Shown here in pieces: positions 53,745 to 64,000 of a stretch of DNA of 64,000 bases. The notes below the pieces were generated by a model. It did not search any database and was not told where the DNA came from. It saw nothing but the letters and a program-made list of their open reading frames with translations. A program made the translations under genes and the position numbers. How positions within the stretch are numbered: the first letter of the stretch is position 1; the number at the start of each line of letters is the position of its first letter. Source of the DNA: Thalassia testudinum (lineage: Eukaryota > Streptophyta > Magnoliopsida > Alismatales > Hydrocharitaceae); assembly GCA_037157565.1 (NCBI GenBank), contig JAZHRO010000019.1, forward strand, positions 64,726,501 through 64,790,500, in the 5' to 3' direction.

Positions 53745-53960
53745 TTGATGATGGGGACAATGAATCCGATACAAATCATGTTTAGAGCTAATTCGATGCT
53801 AGATTTAAGGAAAAATAAAAAGAAAAGAGAAAACTCTCCAAATGAAAAATCCATCTCTATCTCTTTTTTACAAAAATGCACTAGCAAACTGAACCTGAAC
53901 ATGTTACATTTATGCACGGGTGCTTTAACCGCTGGGGTCAACGAACCTCTGGGTAGTTTT

Positions 53961-54652
53961 TGCGGGCCTTAGAAACTTCGTGGTAGACTCAGGCTGAAAC
54001 TGGTCAGGTCTAGGTCTTGGCAGGTACTTGAGTACCTTTAGGCCTATTTCTAATTTACAGAAATGAAGACTTAAGAAGAAATTAATGAATAAAAAAGAGT
54101 AAAAAATCAGATGTCTTTACTTTTAATTAGAAGTCCAATTTATGCTTTTAAGTCGTCTAACTCTATTTTCAGACGTCTGATTTCAGGGCTGAAGTTGTTA
54201 TTTGTTATGTTTTGAGCTTTTAATTGTTGTAAAGGTATGATAACTCTTGTAATTTCATTTCTTTGCCTTATATTCTTGTAAGAAGTTGTAATAAGCATGT
54301 TTAGTTGGTTTTTAATGACAAATATTTCTTATAAACTTGTTTCGTCTTAATGGAATATTGCATGCTTTGGATTTATTAATCTTTTGTGCAAGATTCACAT
54401 GCTTAAAATATTATAAATATAATTTGATTAATTAAGTAGCTGTTAATTATTCATTAGAAGTTAATGGTGAATTAGGATTCAAGTATATCTCTCAGTGAAC
54501 GACTTGGACTTAAGCAGTTAAAAAAAGAACTTAAATTCTAAAATGTTAGGTTAACTTGACCCTATACTACAATTCCGATAACCTAAGTTACATTCTGATG
54601 CAATTAATTAAGTCTAATTAACTTAATTAACTTTGTTGAGAATTAACACACC
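53961..54652 (+). repeat. Probable LTR upstream of the Athila-4 PBS (left edge not determined)
   Basis: AT-rich non-coding sequence ending AACACACCA, then TTTTAA and the PBS. The 3' LTR of Athila-4 is not seen within the window, so the left edge is uncertain, and part of it may be the 3' end of Athila-2. It contains one perfect CAGACGTCTG (54170-54179). Confidence 0.45.
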
Positions 54653-54659
54653 ATTTTAA

Positions 54660-54680
54660 TGGCGCCATTGCCGGGGAGTG
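54660..54680 (+). other. Athila-4 primer binding site (tRNA-Asp type)
   Basis: TGGCGCCATTGCCGGGGAG: one mismatch to the tRNA-Asp complement over the first 18 nt. It is preceded by ACACACCATTTTAA. Confidence 0.85.
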
Positions 54681-54752
54681 CAATATTTTGTTTCATTTTA
54701 TTCACCAAAACATTCCCTTGCATAATTTTGTTAAGTAAGGACATCATTTTAA

Positions 54753-54776
54753 TGACGCCGTTACAGGGGAGGTAAC
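54753..54776 (+). other. Second PBS-like site 93 bp downstream
   Basis: TGACGCCGTTACAGGGGAGG preceded by ACATCATTTTAA. Both the PBS and its upstream flank repeat the layout at 54646-54680, so this looks like a tandem duplication of the LTR-end/PBS junction rather than chance. Confidence 0.6.
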
Positions 54777-55899
54777 TGTAATTTATATTCACCATTATTT
54801 ATAGTTTGTAAATAATTCTTTTTACTAATTAGCTTTGTTTTGTTTTGTTTTTGTCTTCTTTTTAGGGATATCTTTGCGGGTATTCTCAGGAAAGGAGGCA
54901 GATTTTTTGTTTCTGTTTTTCCTGATCCATTATACATACCCATTGTGAGTATTTCTTAGTCTTTAGTGTAGTTTGCCTATTGCATTTAGTTAGAAAAATC
55001 TAAAAAATACAAAAATACACATACTCTTGACTAGCAGCAGCATTGATTTAGGCACACTCCTAGGAGTGCACATTTCTGCTAGTATTTTTGAGATTTGACT
55101 TGGGATTTTCTACTCTGTTATCTCACATTAGCGGGAAAACAAGCGAAAAACCCATGTAGATCCCTGTCATTGGAGCAATAAGCAAGACCACATAATTGAT
55201 TGAAAAGATATAAAAAAATGGTCACATTTACTTCTTTCTATCATTTTTGTAAAAGATTAACTAAAAAGAGGACTTTTAAAACTCGTGATATTTATCTGTT
55301 TGCAGATTGCATGCGGGTTTTATCGTATGCATCTGTTGCATGCTATCGCGCACACAACGTGATCACTAAAGTCACGAGTCTTATACTTCTACCTCTCCTC
55401 CTTGCACCTCTTAGGGCTTTGGTTGAAGATCAACAATTTTGTTTCACAACTAGAGCCTCGGGGAGCCAGTAGTGAGCGGTCTCGATACTAGACCTTAGAC
55501 CTTTGAGCCTTAAGATACGCACCTGCGTAGACACGATATAGGACACGTATTTTGGATTAGTACCATATTTGTTTGCATCAAATTTATTTTCTGTGTATTC
55601 TAGGATTCTTCTTTTCCTTTGAAAAGAAGGAAAACCTGCTTTTACGCTGTTTTCGGGTCTTGATTGTCACTGTTTTACCGCAATGGTGTGAGTATGCCTT
55701 TGCACATTTTTTTTGGTTTATGCACGAGAGGCGATCCTTGAAACTGCCTCGCGTATCTCCGTTGATAGGTTTTCCCAGGACTGTTGCATCTAAGCAACCA
55801 ATTTTTCTGACTGATCCTGTTACTTGTTCTACATTTGATCCTATGGACCAAACGTAGAACTCGAATCCTGAGATCCCTTCTTCTTCTGGTAAGGGGGAG
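54777..55899 (+). other. Athila-4 leader
   Basis: About 1.1 kb without a supported reading frame; small frames at 55200-55472 and 55573-55857 show no recognisable domain. Confidence 0.6.
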
Positions 55900-57090
55900 A
55901 TGCCACCTTTTGACATCCATGAGGCGCTCCTGAACCAGAACTTACAGATGCTCGAACAGAACCGTCAAATTAATCTATTAACGGCTGCTCCACAGAATTT
56001 GCAGAACCTACAAACCCATCCTCCTCGACCTGAGGCGAGTTTTGAAAATCTTGATTTCCCGAATCCACCTCATTCCAGGCCTCTACTCCGAGATTATTAC
56101 AATCCTTCCAATGCACAAGTAGAGCCTAATGTTAGGATTCTTGTTGGGGAAAATAACCCAGAATTAAAGCCGAATATTGTAGATCTTATCCCACACTTTC
56201 ACGGGTTTGCATCCGAGGATCCATTCCAACACATAGAAGATCTCAAAAATCTTTCACAGACTCTTGGTCCTTGAAATCAGAGTCGGGAAATCCTACTCAT
56301 GAAAATGTTCTCCTTTAGCCTTAAGGATAAGGCTGCCTACTGGTATCGAACGATCGCACGACCTATATCTACTTGGAACGAACTAGAATCTGCATTCTTG
56401 AAGAAATTCTTCTCTATTGGTCATACCAACTCACTAAGGCGAGCCATCACGACTTTTACTCAGAATCAAGGAGAACCAATTCATGAAGCATGGGAGTGCT
56501 TTCATGAATTGCAGAGGAAATGCCCACATCACGACATCCCTTGCTGGCAGCTAATGCACATCTTTTACTATGGATTGCAAGAGAGCATTCGCAACCTGGT
56601 CGATGCCACTTGTGGAGGGAATTTCTTGAATTGCGACAAAGAATCCACCTCAGAATTATTCGAAGGGATGGCAGAAAACTCGATCAACAACGCATCCATG
56701 TCGCAATTCATGTGATGAAACTCGCATCATAATCCGCATCAGAAGGGCATTCACGAGATCGGGAACCCGTCCAGTTCTACGGATTTAGAGATTATTGCAG
56801 AAAAATTAGACAAAGTCAACATCGTAGCGAAGCATCTCGATGTGGTCCGAAACACTATGAAGACTCTTACACTTCTACTCGCTACGCAAAATCCCATGCG
56901 TTTACTTGTTTCACAAATTCCTGCGGGGAGGGAATTTGTGAATAATCTAGATTCTAGAGATCCATCTTCCTTGGGTTTTCTATCTACTCCTGCACCAACC
57001 CAAGGAGGGAACTTTGTCCCACAATCTTTCCCACCTCTTTCCCCACTTCCTGTTTTTGTGGAAAACACACCATACCTTATGATTTGAACA
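55900..57090 (+). pseudogene. Athila-4 gag
   Basis: All in one frame: MPPFDIHEALLNQNLQ, RPLLRDYYNPSNAQVEP, IPHFHGFASEDPFQHIEDL, a stop at 56272-56274, then MKMFSFSLKDKAAYWYRTI, WNELESAFLKKFFSIGHTN, LRRAITTFTQNQGEPIHEAW, PCWQLMHIFYYGLQES and NSINNASM. A second stop follows at 56713-56715, then a tail with IIAEKLDKVN. This is a clear capsid domain homologous to Athila-1 and Athila-2 gag. Only two stops interrupt about 390 codons, so gag is better preserved than pol here. Confidence 0.9.
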
Positions 57091-57900
57091 CCATTTAGGG
57101 CTACACACCAAGATCAAACCCATATTCGAACACCTATAATCTCGGATGGCGTAATCACCCTAATTTCTCTTGGTCTGACCATTTACACAGACCATCATAT
57201 CTGACTCAGACGAGGCAAAACCCACCAACGTTACCGTATCACCAACCAAATGCGAGGACCTTTCATGCAAGTACGTAGAACTATTTGGGACCAAATAGAA
57301 ACTCGCAGCTCGACCAGATTTGCGAGCTAATAGAGAGTCAGCAACAAAACATTGAGGCTCTTGCTGAGGTCCAACGGTAATGTTCGGCAGAACTGGCTGA
57401 CCTTAGGGGCCAAATCATGCAGGTAGTTGAATCTTGTTAGCTAGGGGCCCTTCCATCCCAGCCAATTCCAAACCCTAGGAATATCCAACAGAGATTTCAC
57501 CCAGGAGTTCAACATCCGAATCAAGGACAAGTCCACCTTCTAAACCAAGTACCCCTGAATAAGAATCAAAATCCGAATCCACCTTCTGCGTCTATTGAGT
57601 ACGAATATCCAAATCAACAACAATATTTGACTCAAGAAGGCCAACCTCTACTTCCAAATCCATCTTTCCAAAATTAGCAAGAATCTTCTTCACCAGCTTC
57701 TCATCCGGGTATTAACTTTGTTACAACCCACTGCGGGACTTCCACTAAGGATCCAGTAGATCTGTGAAACCTATCCAAAGACCCTGGTACATCTAGAACT
57801 GACCATGTTTCTGCACCTGTGAGAGGTGTTGAACCCAATCCTGCAATTCCCGCTAATTCGCAAGATCTGGTAGACCCTTAAGTAGAGTAGGAAATGCAAC
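57091..57900 (+). pseudogene. Athila-4 gag tail and gag-pol linker
   Basis: A Gln/Asn/Pro-rich broken frame (QFLTQEGQPLLPNPS-like codons near 57640) corresponding to the gag tail of Athila-1. There are frequent stops and no independent gene. Confidence 0.6.
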
Positions 57901-58960
57901 TCCCATTCCCAGAAGCTCTGAAGAAATCTAGGAAACAAAAGTAGCCGGTTACTTTAGATGAGGATTTGATTAAGATCTTTGAATAGGTACACATTAATAT
58001 TCCACTCCTAGATGCAATAAAGCACATTCCGACTTATGCGAGGTTTCTTAAGGAGTTGTGTACTCCTAAGTGTAAGCCGAAGAAGGGAAGCACTATGTTA
58101 CTCTTTGAGCAAGTGAGCTCTCTTATTTCAAGTACGCTTCCTTTGAAAAAGAAAGACCCGGGTTCTCCATTTATTTCTTGTATAATTGGGGACCAACATT
58201 TGGATTGAGCCCTCCTAGATTTAGGAGCATCCATTAACTTGATTCCAACTTCCCTAATTGAATATTTTGATGTTGACACACTTAAACCTTCTGATGTGAC
58301 TTTACAATTAGCAGATAGATCCATTAAGTCACCTAGGGTAGTATTGGAAGATGTTATCATTAGAGTTTAGGACTTTTATTTTCCTGTGGATTTTATTATC
58401 TTAGATATGGAAGTTCCTGAACAAGTTAGAGATACCCCAATTATTCTAGGGAGACCCTTTTTGGCCACAGTAAAGGCCAATATAGATTGTGAATCTAGAA
58501 ATATTGAATCAAGTTTAGGGAGAAGACAATTAAACTTGATATATTTAGAGCTTCTCGAGGATTAGATTGCAAATGGATTGAGGAGATTAAATCTGTTAAT
58601 GTTCTTAAGGATGAACCTAGTTTCTTAGAACTAGAAAAACCTTCTTTTGATATTCTTTAGCCTCAGTATGAAAACCCGTTATCAGAATCTCCACTCGATC
58701 CTAAGACTGTATCAAATGAATCACATCTACCTCTCTTTGCAGCATAAAATTTCATCCTAGACTTTATTGATTCGACTCTAAAAGTGGAACTTAAACCATT
58801 GCCTAATACACTCAAATATGTCTATCTCAAACATGACCAAACCTATCCTGTAATCATTAATGCACATCTTTCTAGAGAGCAAGAATCAAAATTGATTGTG
58901 ATTTTGCGAGATCATAAGAAGGCAATTGGGTAGACTCTACACGACCTTACTGGGATTAGC
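57901..58960 (+). pseudogene. Athila-4 protease region
   Basis: The plus strand encodes HIPTYARFLKELCTPK, then ALLDLGASINLIPTSL with the active-site D-L-G-A, LQLADRSIKSP, FPVDFIILDMEVPE and TPIILGRPFLATVKANIDCE. Stops precede the active site and fall inside the domain (near 58207 and 58366). The linker to RT contains KPLPNTLKYVYLK and ends at the NYCTHGTYIEDGA block. Confidence 0.85.
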
Positions 58961-59857
58961 CCCAATTATTGTACTCATGGCACCTATATTGAAGATGGGG
59001 CATGACCTTCAAGAGAAGCTCAACGATGTCTAAATTCGAATCTTAAGGAGGTCGTAAAGAAAGAAATAATCAAGTGACTAGACACTGACATTATCTATCT
59101 TATATCTGATAGCCCTTGGGTGAGTCCAATTCAAGTGGTACTTAAAAAGGCAGGACTCACCATAATCAAGATCGAATATGGAGAAACCATTCCTACACGA
59201 ATTGCGAATTCGTGGCGGGTTTGCATTGACTATCGCAAACTCAACACGGTTACAAAGAAGGATCACTTTCCTCTGCCATTCATCGATCAGATCCTTGAGA
59301 GACTAGCTGGTAACAGGTTCTGCTTTTTGGATGGTTACTCTGGATACAATCAAGTCGCGATCCACCCCAAAGGTCAAGAGAAAACGACTTTCACCTGCCC
59401 CTTCTGAACCTTTGCTTTCCGAAGGATGCCATTTGGGCTTTGTAACGCACCCACGACTTTTTAGCATTGCATGTTAGCCATTTTTACCGAGATGGTAGGT
59501 GAATATATGGAGGCTTTTAAGGATGACTTTTTAGCCTTCGGGGAAACATTTGATATTTGTCTAGATAATTTGTCGAAGATTCTCAAGAGATGTATTAAAG
59601 TGAATCTTGTCCTCAGCTGAGAGAAGAGCTATTTTATGGTTCCAAAGGGTATTGTACTTGGCCATCTCGTATCTGAGCGAGGTATCCAAGTAGATCGAGT
59701 CAAGATCAATCAAATCTCAAATCTACCAATTCTTGACTTGATAAGGGGCATCTAATCTTTTCTCGGGCATGTTGATTTTTACAGAAGATTTATTCTAGGC
59801 TTTTCGAAGATTGCCCGACCACTCACAAACCTCCTCACAAAAGACACTATTTTTGAG
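58961..59857 (+). pseudogene. Athila-4 reverse transcriptase, catalytic box altered
   Basis: Blocks: SDSPWVSPIQVVLKK, VCIDYRKLNTVTKKDHFPLP, FIDQILERLAG, CFLDGYSGYNQV, MPFGLCNAPTTF, and the catalytic box as FKDD (EAFKDDFLAFG), where Athila-1 has FMDD. Stops occur at 59405, 59462, 59620 and 59752. The two aspartates remain, but the domain cannot be translated as one piece. Confidence 0.9.
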
Positions 59858-60230
59858 ATGAATGAGTGTATATCTGCATTCGAAACACTGAGAGACAAAG
59901 TAATGCTGGCTCCTTCTCTACAACCTCCTGATTGGAATTTACTGTTCGAAATCATGTGCGATGCATCTGATTATGCAGTTAGACCTGTTTTGGGACAGAA
60001 AGTCAAGATAAATCTTGTAGTGATTTACTACGCTAGCAAGACTCTGAATGAAGCACAAAGGAATTATACTGTTATTGAGAAGGAATTGCTAGCAGTAGTA
60101 TTTGGATTAGAGAAATTCAGATCTTACATCCTTGGATCTCGAATCATTGTGTACTCTGATCACTCAGCAATCAAACACCTTCTTTTGAAGGACACAAAAC
60201 CTAGGTTGATCAGATAGATCTTGCTTTTGC
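59858..60230 (+). pseudogene. Athila-4 RNase H
   Basis: An open frame with MCDASDYAV, VIYYASKTLNEAQRNYTVIE, KELLAVVFGLEKF and SDHSAIKHLLLKD: a gypsy RNase H with D, E and D positions visible. It stays in the RT frame and ends at a stop before the tether. Confidence 0.9.
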
Positions 60231-61661
60231 AAGAATTTGACCTAGAAATTCGTGATAAGGCAGGACAACAGAATGTCGTTGTCGATCACCTTTTCCACCT
60301 CCTTCTGAGAATATAGAGGAGTCTCCGCCAATCACAGAACATTTTCCTGATGAACATCTTTTGGCTATATCTTCTGATCTTCCTTGGTATGCCGACATCG
60401 TAAACTATTTGGTTACACATCAATTCCCATCTGACTGGGACTGGAATAGCAAATCATGACTTAAATCAAAAGCCAAATACTATTTCTGGGAAGATCTGTA
60501 TCTTTTTCGACTCTACAATGATCAAATCATCAGGCATTGTGTTTCCTCTTCTAAGATTGATTCTATTCTATCTTTTTGTCATGACTAGGCTTGTGGCAAT
60601 CATTGTTCTGGTCATAAGACCGTTGCAAAAGTTTTACAGTGCGGGTTTTATTGGCCCACTTTAATTGCAGATTCATAGACGTATTGTAAGCCATGTAGTC
60701 GTTGCCAGACTCTTGGTAGCATGACATGCAAAGACATGATGCCTCTGAACCCGATTGTTGTCTGTAAAATCTTTCATATTTGGGGCATAGATTTCATGGG
60801 TCCATTCCCGTCCTCTTCTGGCTTCGAGTATATTTTACTTGCAATTGACTACATGTCCCGTTGGATCGAAGTCATACCCACACACACAAACGATCACAAA
60901 GTTGTCATTCCTTTCATTTAGAATCACATCATCTCTCATTTTGGGGTACCACATGGCATCATTTTTGACGACGGATCCTATTTCATAAATTCCTAGTTTA
61001 GGAATTTACTCAAGAAATATGGGGTCACATATTGTATTGCTACACCTTATCATCCCTAAACTAATGGGCAAACCGAAGTCTCTAATTGGGAGATCAAAAA
61101 GATCCTTCAAATGATAATCTAACCCGATAGGAAGGATTGGTCTTCCCGTTTAGATGAGGCTTTGTGGGTTTATAGGACTACTCACAAAACACCAATAGGC
61201 ATGTCACCATACAGACTTGTTTATGGGAAACCCTGCCATCTTCCCGTAGAAATTGAACACAAGGCCTATTGGGCAATTAAAGCATGCAATCTTGACCTCG
61301 TGAAGGCTGGTGATCATCGTAGGTTGCAGCTTAGTGAACTTGAGGAACTTCGACAAGATTCCTATAAGAGTTCAAAGCTGTATAAAGAAAAGTTAAAAGC
61401 CTTCCAAGATAGACACATTTCTGGCAAGTCTTTCGCATCGGCTAGGTGTTGCTCTTTGATGCTCATCTGAAACTCTTCCCTGGTAAACTTAGATCCAAAT
61501 GGACAAGTCTATTTGATGTTGTTAGAGTCTTCGACAATGGAGCTGTCGAAATCACCGAACCTAACAAGGATCAACCCTTTAAAGTTAGTGGTCAACGCCT
61601 TAAACCTTTCCTTGAAACACATGTCTTGGGTCTTGTTGGAGGCTGCTACATGCTCCAGTAA
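60231..61661 (+). pseudogene. Athila-4 integrase
   Basis: After the tether (DLEIRDKAGQQNVV, then a frameshift) come the zinc-binding region (NHCSGHKTVAKVLQCGFYWP), and the core with WGIDFMGPFPSS, YILLAIDYMSRWIEVIPT, HFGVPHGIIFDDGSYF and TNGQTEVSNWEIKKIL, so the DDE acids are visible. Then ALWVYRTTHKTPIGMSPYRL, GKPCHLPVEIEHKAYW and [12 protein letters not shown] follow. A frameshift near 61440 and several stops (for example 60919) inactivate it. Confidence 0.9.
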
Positions 61662-64000
61662 TCTACTAGGGTTTACGCCTAGCTAAAGGTGTAAAACTTA
61701 GCATCCACATCTTGTACATAGCTGTTTCCTGCTTTCCACAATTTTTTCTACCTATACACTTGAGTTTGTATCTGATTTGTCACTTCTTTATCCGTCTTAC
61801 CCTTCACTTAGTTCGACTGACCACTCTGACTTAGGTCAGACTTGAAATTGTCCGCACAGAGATCTTTGATCTCCTTTATCTGACTCCTTCTGTCACCTTA
61901 CACTAAGTGAAGTGTAAAATCTTTTCCACCCTTCTTACAATGAGGACATTGTAATGTTTTGACTTGAGGGGGTGTGAAGTGAACCTTAATACTCTAAGTG
62001 TATTGGTAGATAAAAGTAAAAGTGAAAAAATAGAAATTCACGAAAATACAAAATAGAAAAAAACTAAAATACCCTAAAAATTTGAAAATTTTTGAAAAAT
62101 TCATGAAAGTTTAAATTTTTTTTATAAAAGCATAAAAACTAAAATATATAAATACAAAAATTAAAAAGACATAAAACCATAAAAAATAATAATAGGGGGT
62201 TATAATTTTTTGTAAGAAGAAAAAGAAGACATAAAAACATATATATACTTGTTTATATTAATAATTAAAAGCTTAATTTTCTTTTAGGTCAAAAACCAAA
62301 AATATATATATTTTGTAAATAGTATTTATAAGACCATTAAATCCTTACTTAGACTTTTACTTAAATACCTTTTCAAAACACAAATTTGTTTGCGAAATTT
62401 TGAACAAGATTTCTTTTGAGTTAGAGTCTGAAACCTTTAGGATTTCTTTTTCCCGCTCTTAACCCTAAAACAAAGTAATTAAGATGTATTAAGTTTTATA
62501 AGACTTAAATTTTGGAATTAAATTGTAACTTTCTTGGTCAATTAGACTAAGTTAGATCCTTTTGCTTTTTGAATATCTGTTTTTATCACCAAGTTGAGTG
62601 AAAAGGCTAGATACCTAGAGTTAATTAAGAGTTGGTCGAATTCTTAGTCATAAGGTCTATCAGGCTATAATTAGATTAATCAACTGAGGACATTCGGCTA
62701 GACTTGGCGAGTTGCGTCTTGACAGATCCTGTAGGAGGATACTAATGGTTTAAGGGACCTAAGAGTGAATGGCTTTGTTGTCCAAGCTTTGGTTTGAGAG
62801 ATAAGTAACCTAAGCATCCAAAATTCACACACATTAGAGTTGTCTTGTTGGCATCTAAGACCGCGAAGACACAAAGGTTAAGAGATCGATTCTAAATCCT
62901 TTTTAGTCCAAGGATTTCCGTGGGGCGGCTCTTGAAAAGGTAAAGGATGTGCCACTCACCTAGAAAAAAGATATGGAGTATTATATTAGTAAGAAAAATG
63001 AGGAGAAAAATAAATAAAACAAGAAGAAATAAAAAAAAATACACCCTGCAATTGACCATCTCGGTACAAATGGGTGCTTATGCAGTTATATCCACCAAAT
63101 AAAGTATCTCGGTACAAATGAATACTACCCTTTCCTCCATCAAATAATAAAAAACACCTCACTACATATGGGTGTTTTATACTATAGAAAAGGAAAGAAA
63201 AAAAAATACGGAGATAAAAATTAGGAATAAGAGACCCAGTGGTCCACCAGGGAGATATATACAAAAAGTGTTGACCTCAGGATAGAAAAATGGTGAGGAG
63301 AAAGCAACCAAATCTGAGTAAGGCCAAGCCAAAGGCTTGAATTGGAATAACCAAGATTGGAAATTGATGTCTTAAGATTTAGAATTTTGCAACTTCAGAT
63401 GCTTTTAGGACAATTCTACTCATGAGCACAGATGCTTTAAAATCATAGCTACTAAATCTTTGCATTGGACAATGAAGCCTAAGAAATCAGGTTTTGGAGA
63501 CTAGCAGTTAAGGCCTAAAAGAGAAAGGTGGACCAAACCCTAGGTCTAGAAGTCTGTCCTTGGTGCTGTGGGCTGGCTGGTTTTGGATTCTATGATCTCT
63601 GAGCTTGGTTAATAAAAGGGTGTCAAGTTAATTTGCAAAAGCTTAGGTTGGCAAAAATTGGATTTCACAAGCTTAAGGATTAACTTAAGTCTATTGAATT
63701 TTTGAGTTAGAATTTAAGTTCCAATATTGGAGTTTTGTTTTCTTAATCATCTTGACCTCTTAGTTTCTATGGTTGAGATCAAATACAAAAAATAAGCAGG
63801 TTTTCTGAATTTTGATCTTAAGGAAATTCCCGTCAAATATTCTATTTTTAGTGAATACGTATTTTTGAGAAGTAATTAAGTTTTTGAGTCTAAAGTAAGT
63901 CGATTCTAGCAAATTCTCTGCATATTTATGGATATTTATTTTAAAATATAATTTTTTTTTAAAAATTGAATATTAAAAACATTCTGACCAAAGCATTTCT
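61662..64000 (+). other. Athila-4 post-pol region
   Basis: It contains the perfect quasi-palindrome (61936-61953) and the G-run GAGGGGGTG (61966-61974), then very AT-rich sequence (about 62000-62340) and a block homologous to Athila-2 (62780-62835). Two copies of ATCTCGGTACAAATG lie near 63058 and 63107. No env-like frame: the 92-codon minus frame at 62986-63264 has no support. Sequence from about 63300 on shows nothing I recognise; the 3' LTR may begin there or beyond. Confidence 0.6.
61936..61953 (+). promoter_or_regulatory. 18-nt quasi-palindrome, Athila-4 copy
   Basis: TACAATGAGGACATTGTA, a perfect 7-nt inverted repeat around AGGA, about 275 nt after the end of pol and followed 12 nt later by GAGGGGGTG. 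Same orientation relative to the element as in N1 and N2. Confidence 0.65.

Larger units (their letters stand above)
52591..53960 (+). other. Athila-2 post-pol region
   Basis: It contains the typical GGGAGGCAACCC block (52630-52641), a decayed quasi-palindrome (52846-52863) followed by GGCATGGAGGGG, an A-rich tract near 52930, and a block (about 53280-53345) similar to 62780-62835 of Athila-4 (TTTGGTTTGAG, GTAACCTA, CACACA). No env-like reading frame is seen. A three-copy minisatellite is at 53584-53744. Confidence 0.65.
53961..64000 (+). mobile_element. Athila-4, degenerate Ty3/gypsy element, right end outside the window
   Basis: Order on the plus strand: LTR end, PBS, leader, gag, PR, RT, RNase H, INT, post-pol region. 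All domains resemble Athila-1 (for example VCIDYRKLN, MPFGLCNAP and DLGAS) but carry many stops and frameshifts. No 3' LTR is recognisable by 64000. Confidence 0.85.

Noticed and set aside
61662..63300. Env-like gene expected in some Athila elements after pol
   Set aside because: No long frame, signal peptide or transmembrane pattern is visible here or in Athila-2 (52591-53960).

Overview
This window is a block of plant (angiosperm) heterochromatin built entirely from nested and broken LTR retrotransposons; I see no host gene, rRNA or tRNA gene. The plant call rests on Ty3/gypsy elements of plant-specific lineages. There are three Athila-type elements (RT box FMDD, PBS complementary to the 3' end of tRNA-Asp), one Tekay/Del chromovirus (RT box FIDD, integrase C-terminal chromodomain, PBS complementary to initiator tRNA-Met), and two families of long non-autonomous elements with no pol. 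Almost every reading frame has in-frame stops or frameshifts.

Layout. 1-788: right end (5' LTR and PBS) of a minus-strand element that leaves the window and sits inside the integrase of the next element. 789-about 7870: Athila-1 (minus): INT N-terminus, RH, RT, PR, gag, leader, PBS 6596-6615, 5' LTR. About 7871-9369, 16805-18261 and 52139-about 53960: Athila-2 (plus), split into an upstream part (PBS, leader, gag) and a downstream part (end of integrase and the post-pol region). 9370-16804: complete non-autonomous element N1 (minus) in the Athila-2 leader, with TSD TATAC. 18262-52138: Tekay element (minus) inserted in the Athila-2 integrase; a deletion fused its truncated 3' LTR to Athila-2 gag. 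26332-50489: non-autonomous element N2 (minus), inserted in the Tekay 5' LTR with TSD GTACC and now a tandem LTR-internal-LTR-internal-LTR array with an 11.24-kb period. LTRs A and B of this array each carry a Tekay-family solo LTR (TSD GCTTA) whose distal part is tandemly amplified with a 1.56-kb period. About 53970-64000: Athila-4 (plus): LTR end, doubled PBS, leader, gag, PR, RT, RH, INT and post-pol region.

Relative history from the nesting: Athila-2 is oldest (decayed PBS). N1 and Tekay inserted into it, N2 into Tekay, and a Tekay solo LTR formed inside one N2 LTR. Very recently an unequal crossover between the two N2 LTRs duplicated 11.2 kb. The middle LTR is visibly a chimera of the outer two, which locates the crossover in about 230 bp.

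The best candidate for something undescribed is the N1/N2 pair. The families differ in LTRs, but both encode a long Tyr/Ser/Pro-rich then acidic protein with no recognised domain. They also share about 1.6 kb of alignable non-coding sequence downstream of it, including an 18-nt quasi-palindrome that the autonomous Athila elements here also carry. This suggests a cis-acting region used by non-autonomous elements that depend on Athila-type proteins. All of this comes from reading the sequence; no alignment or database search was run.
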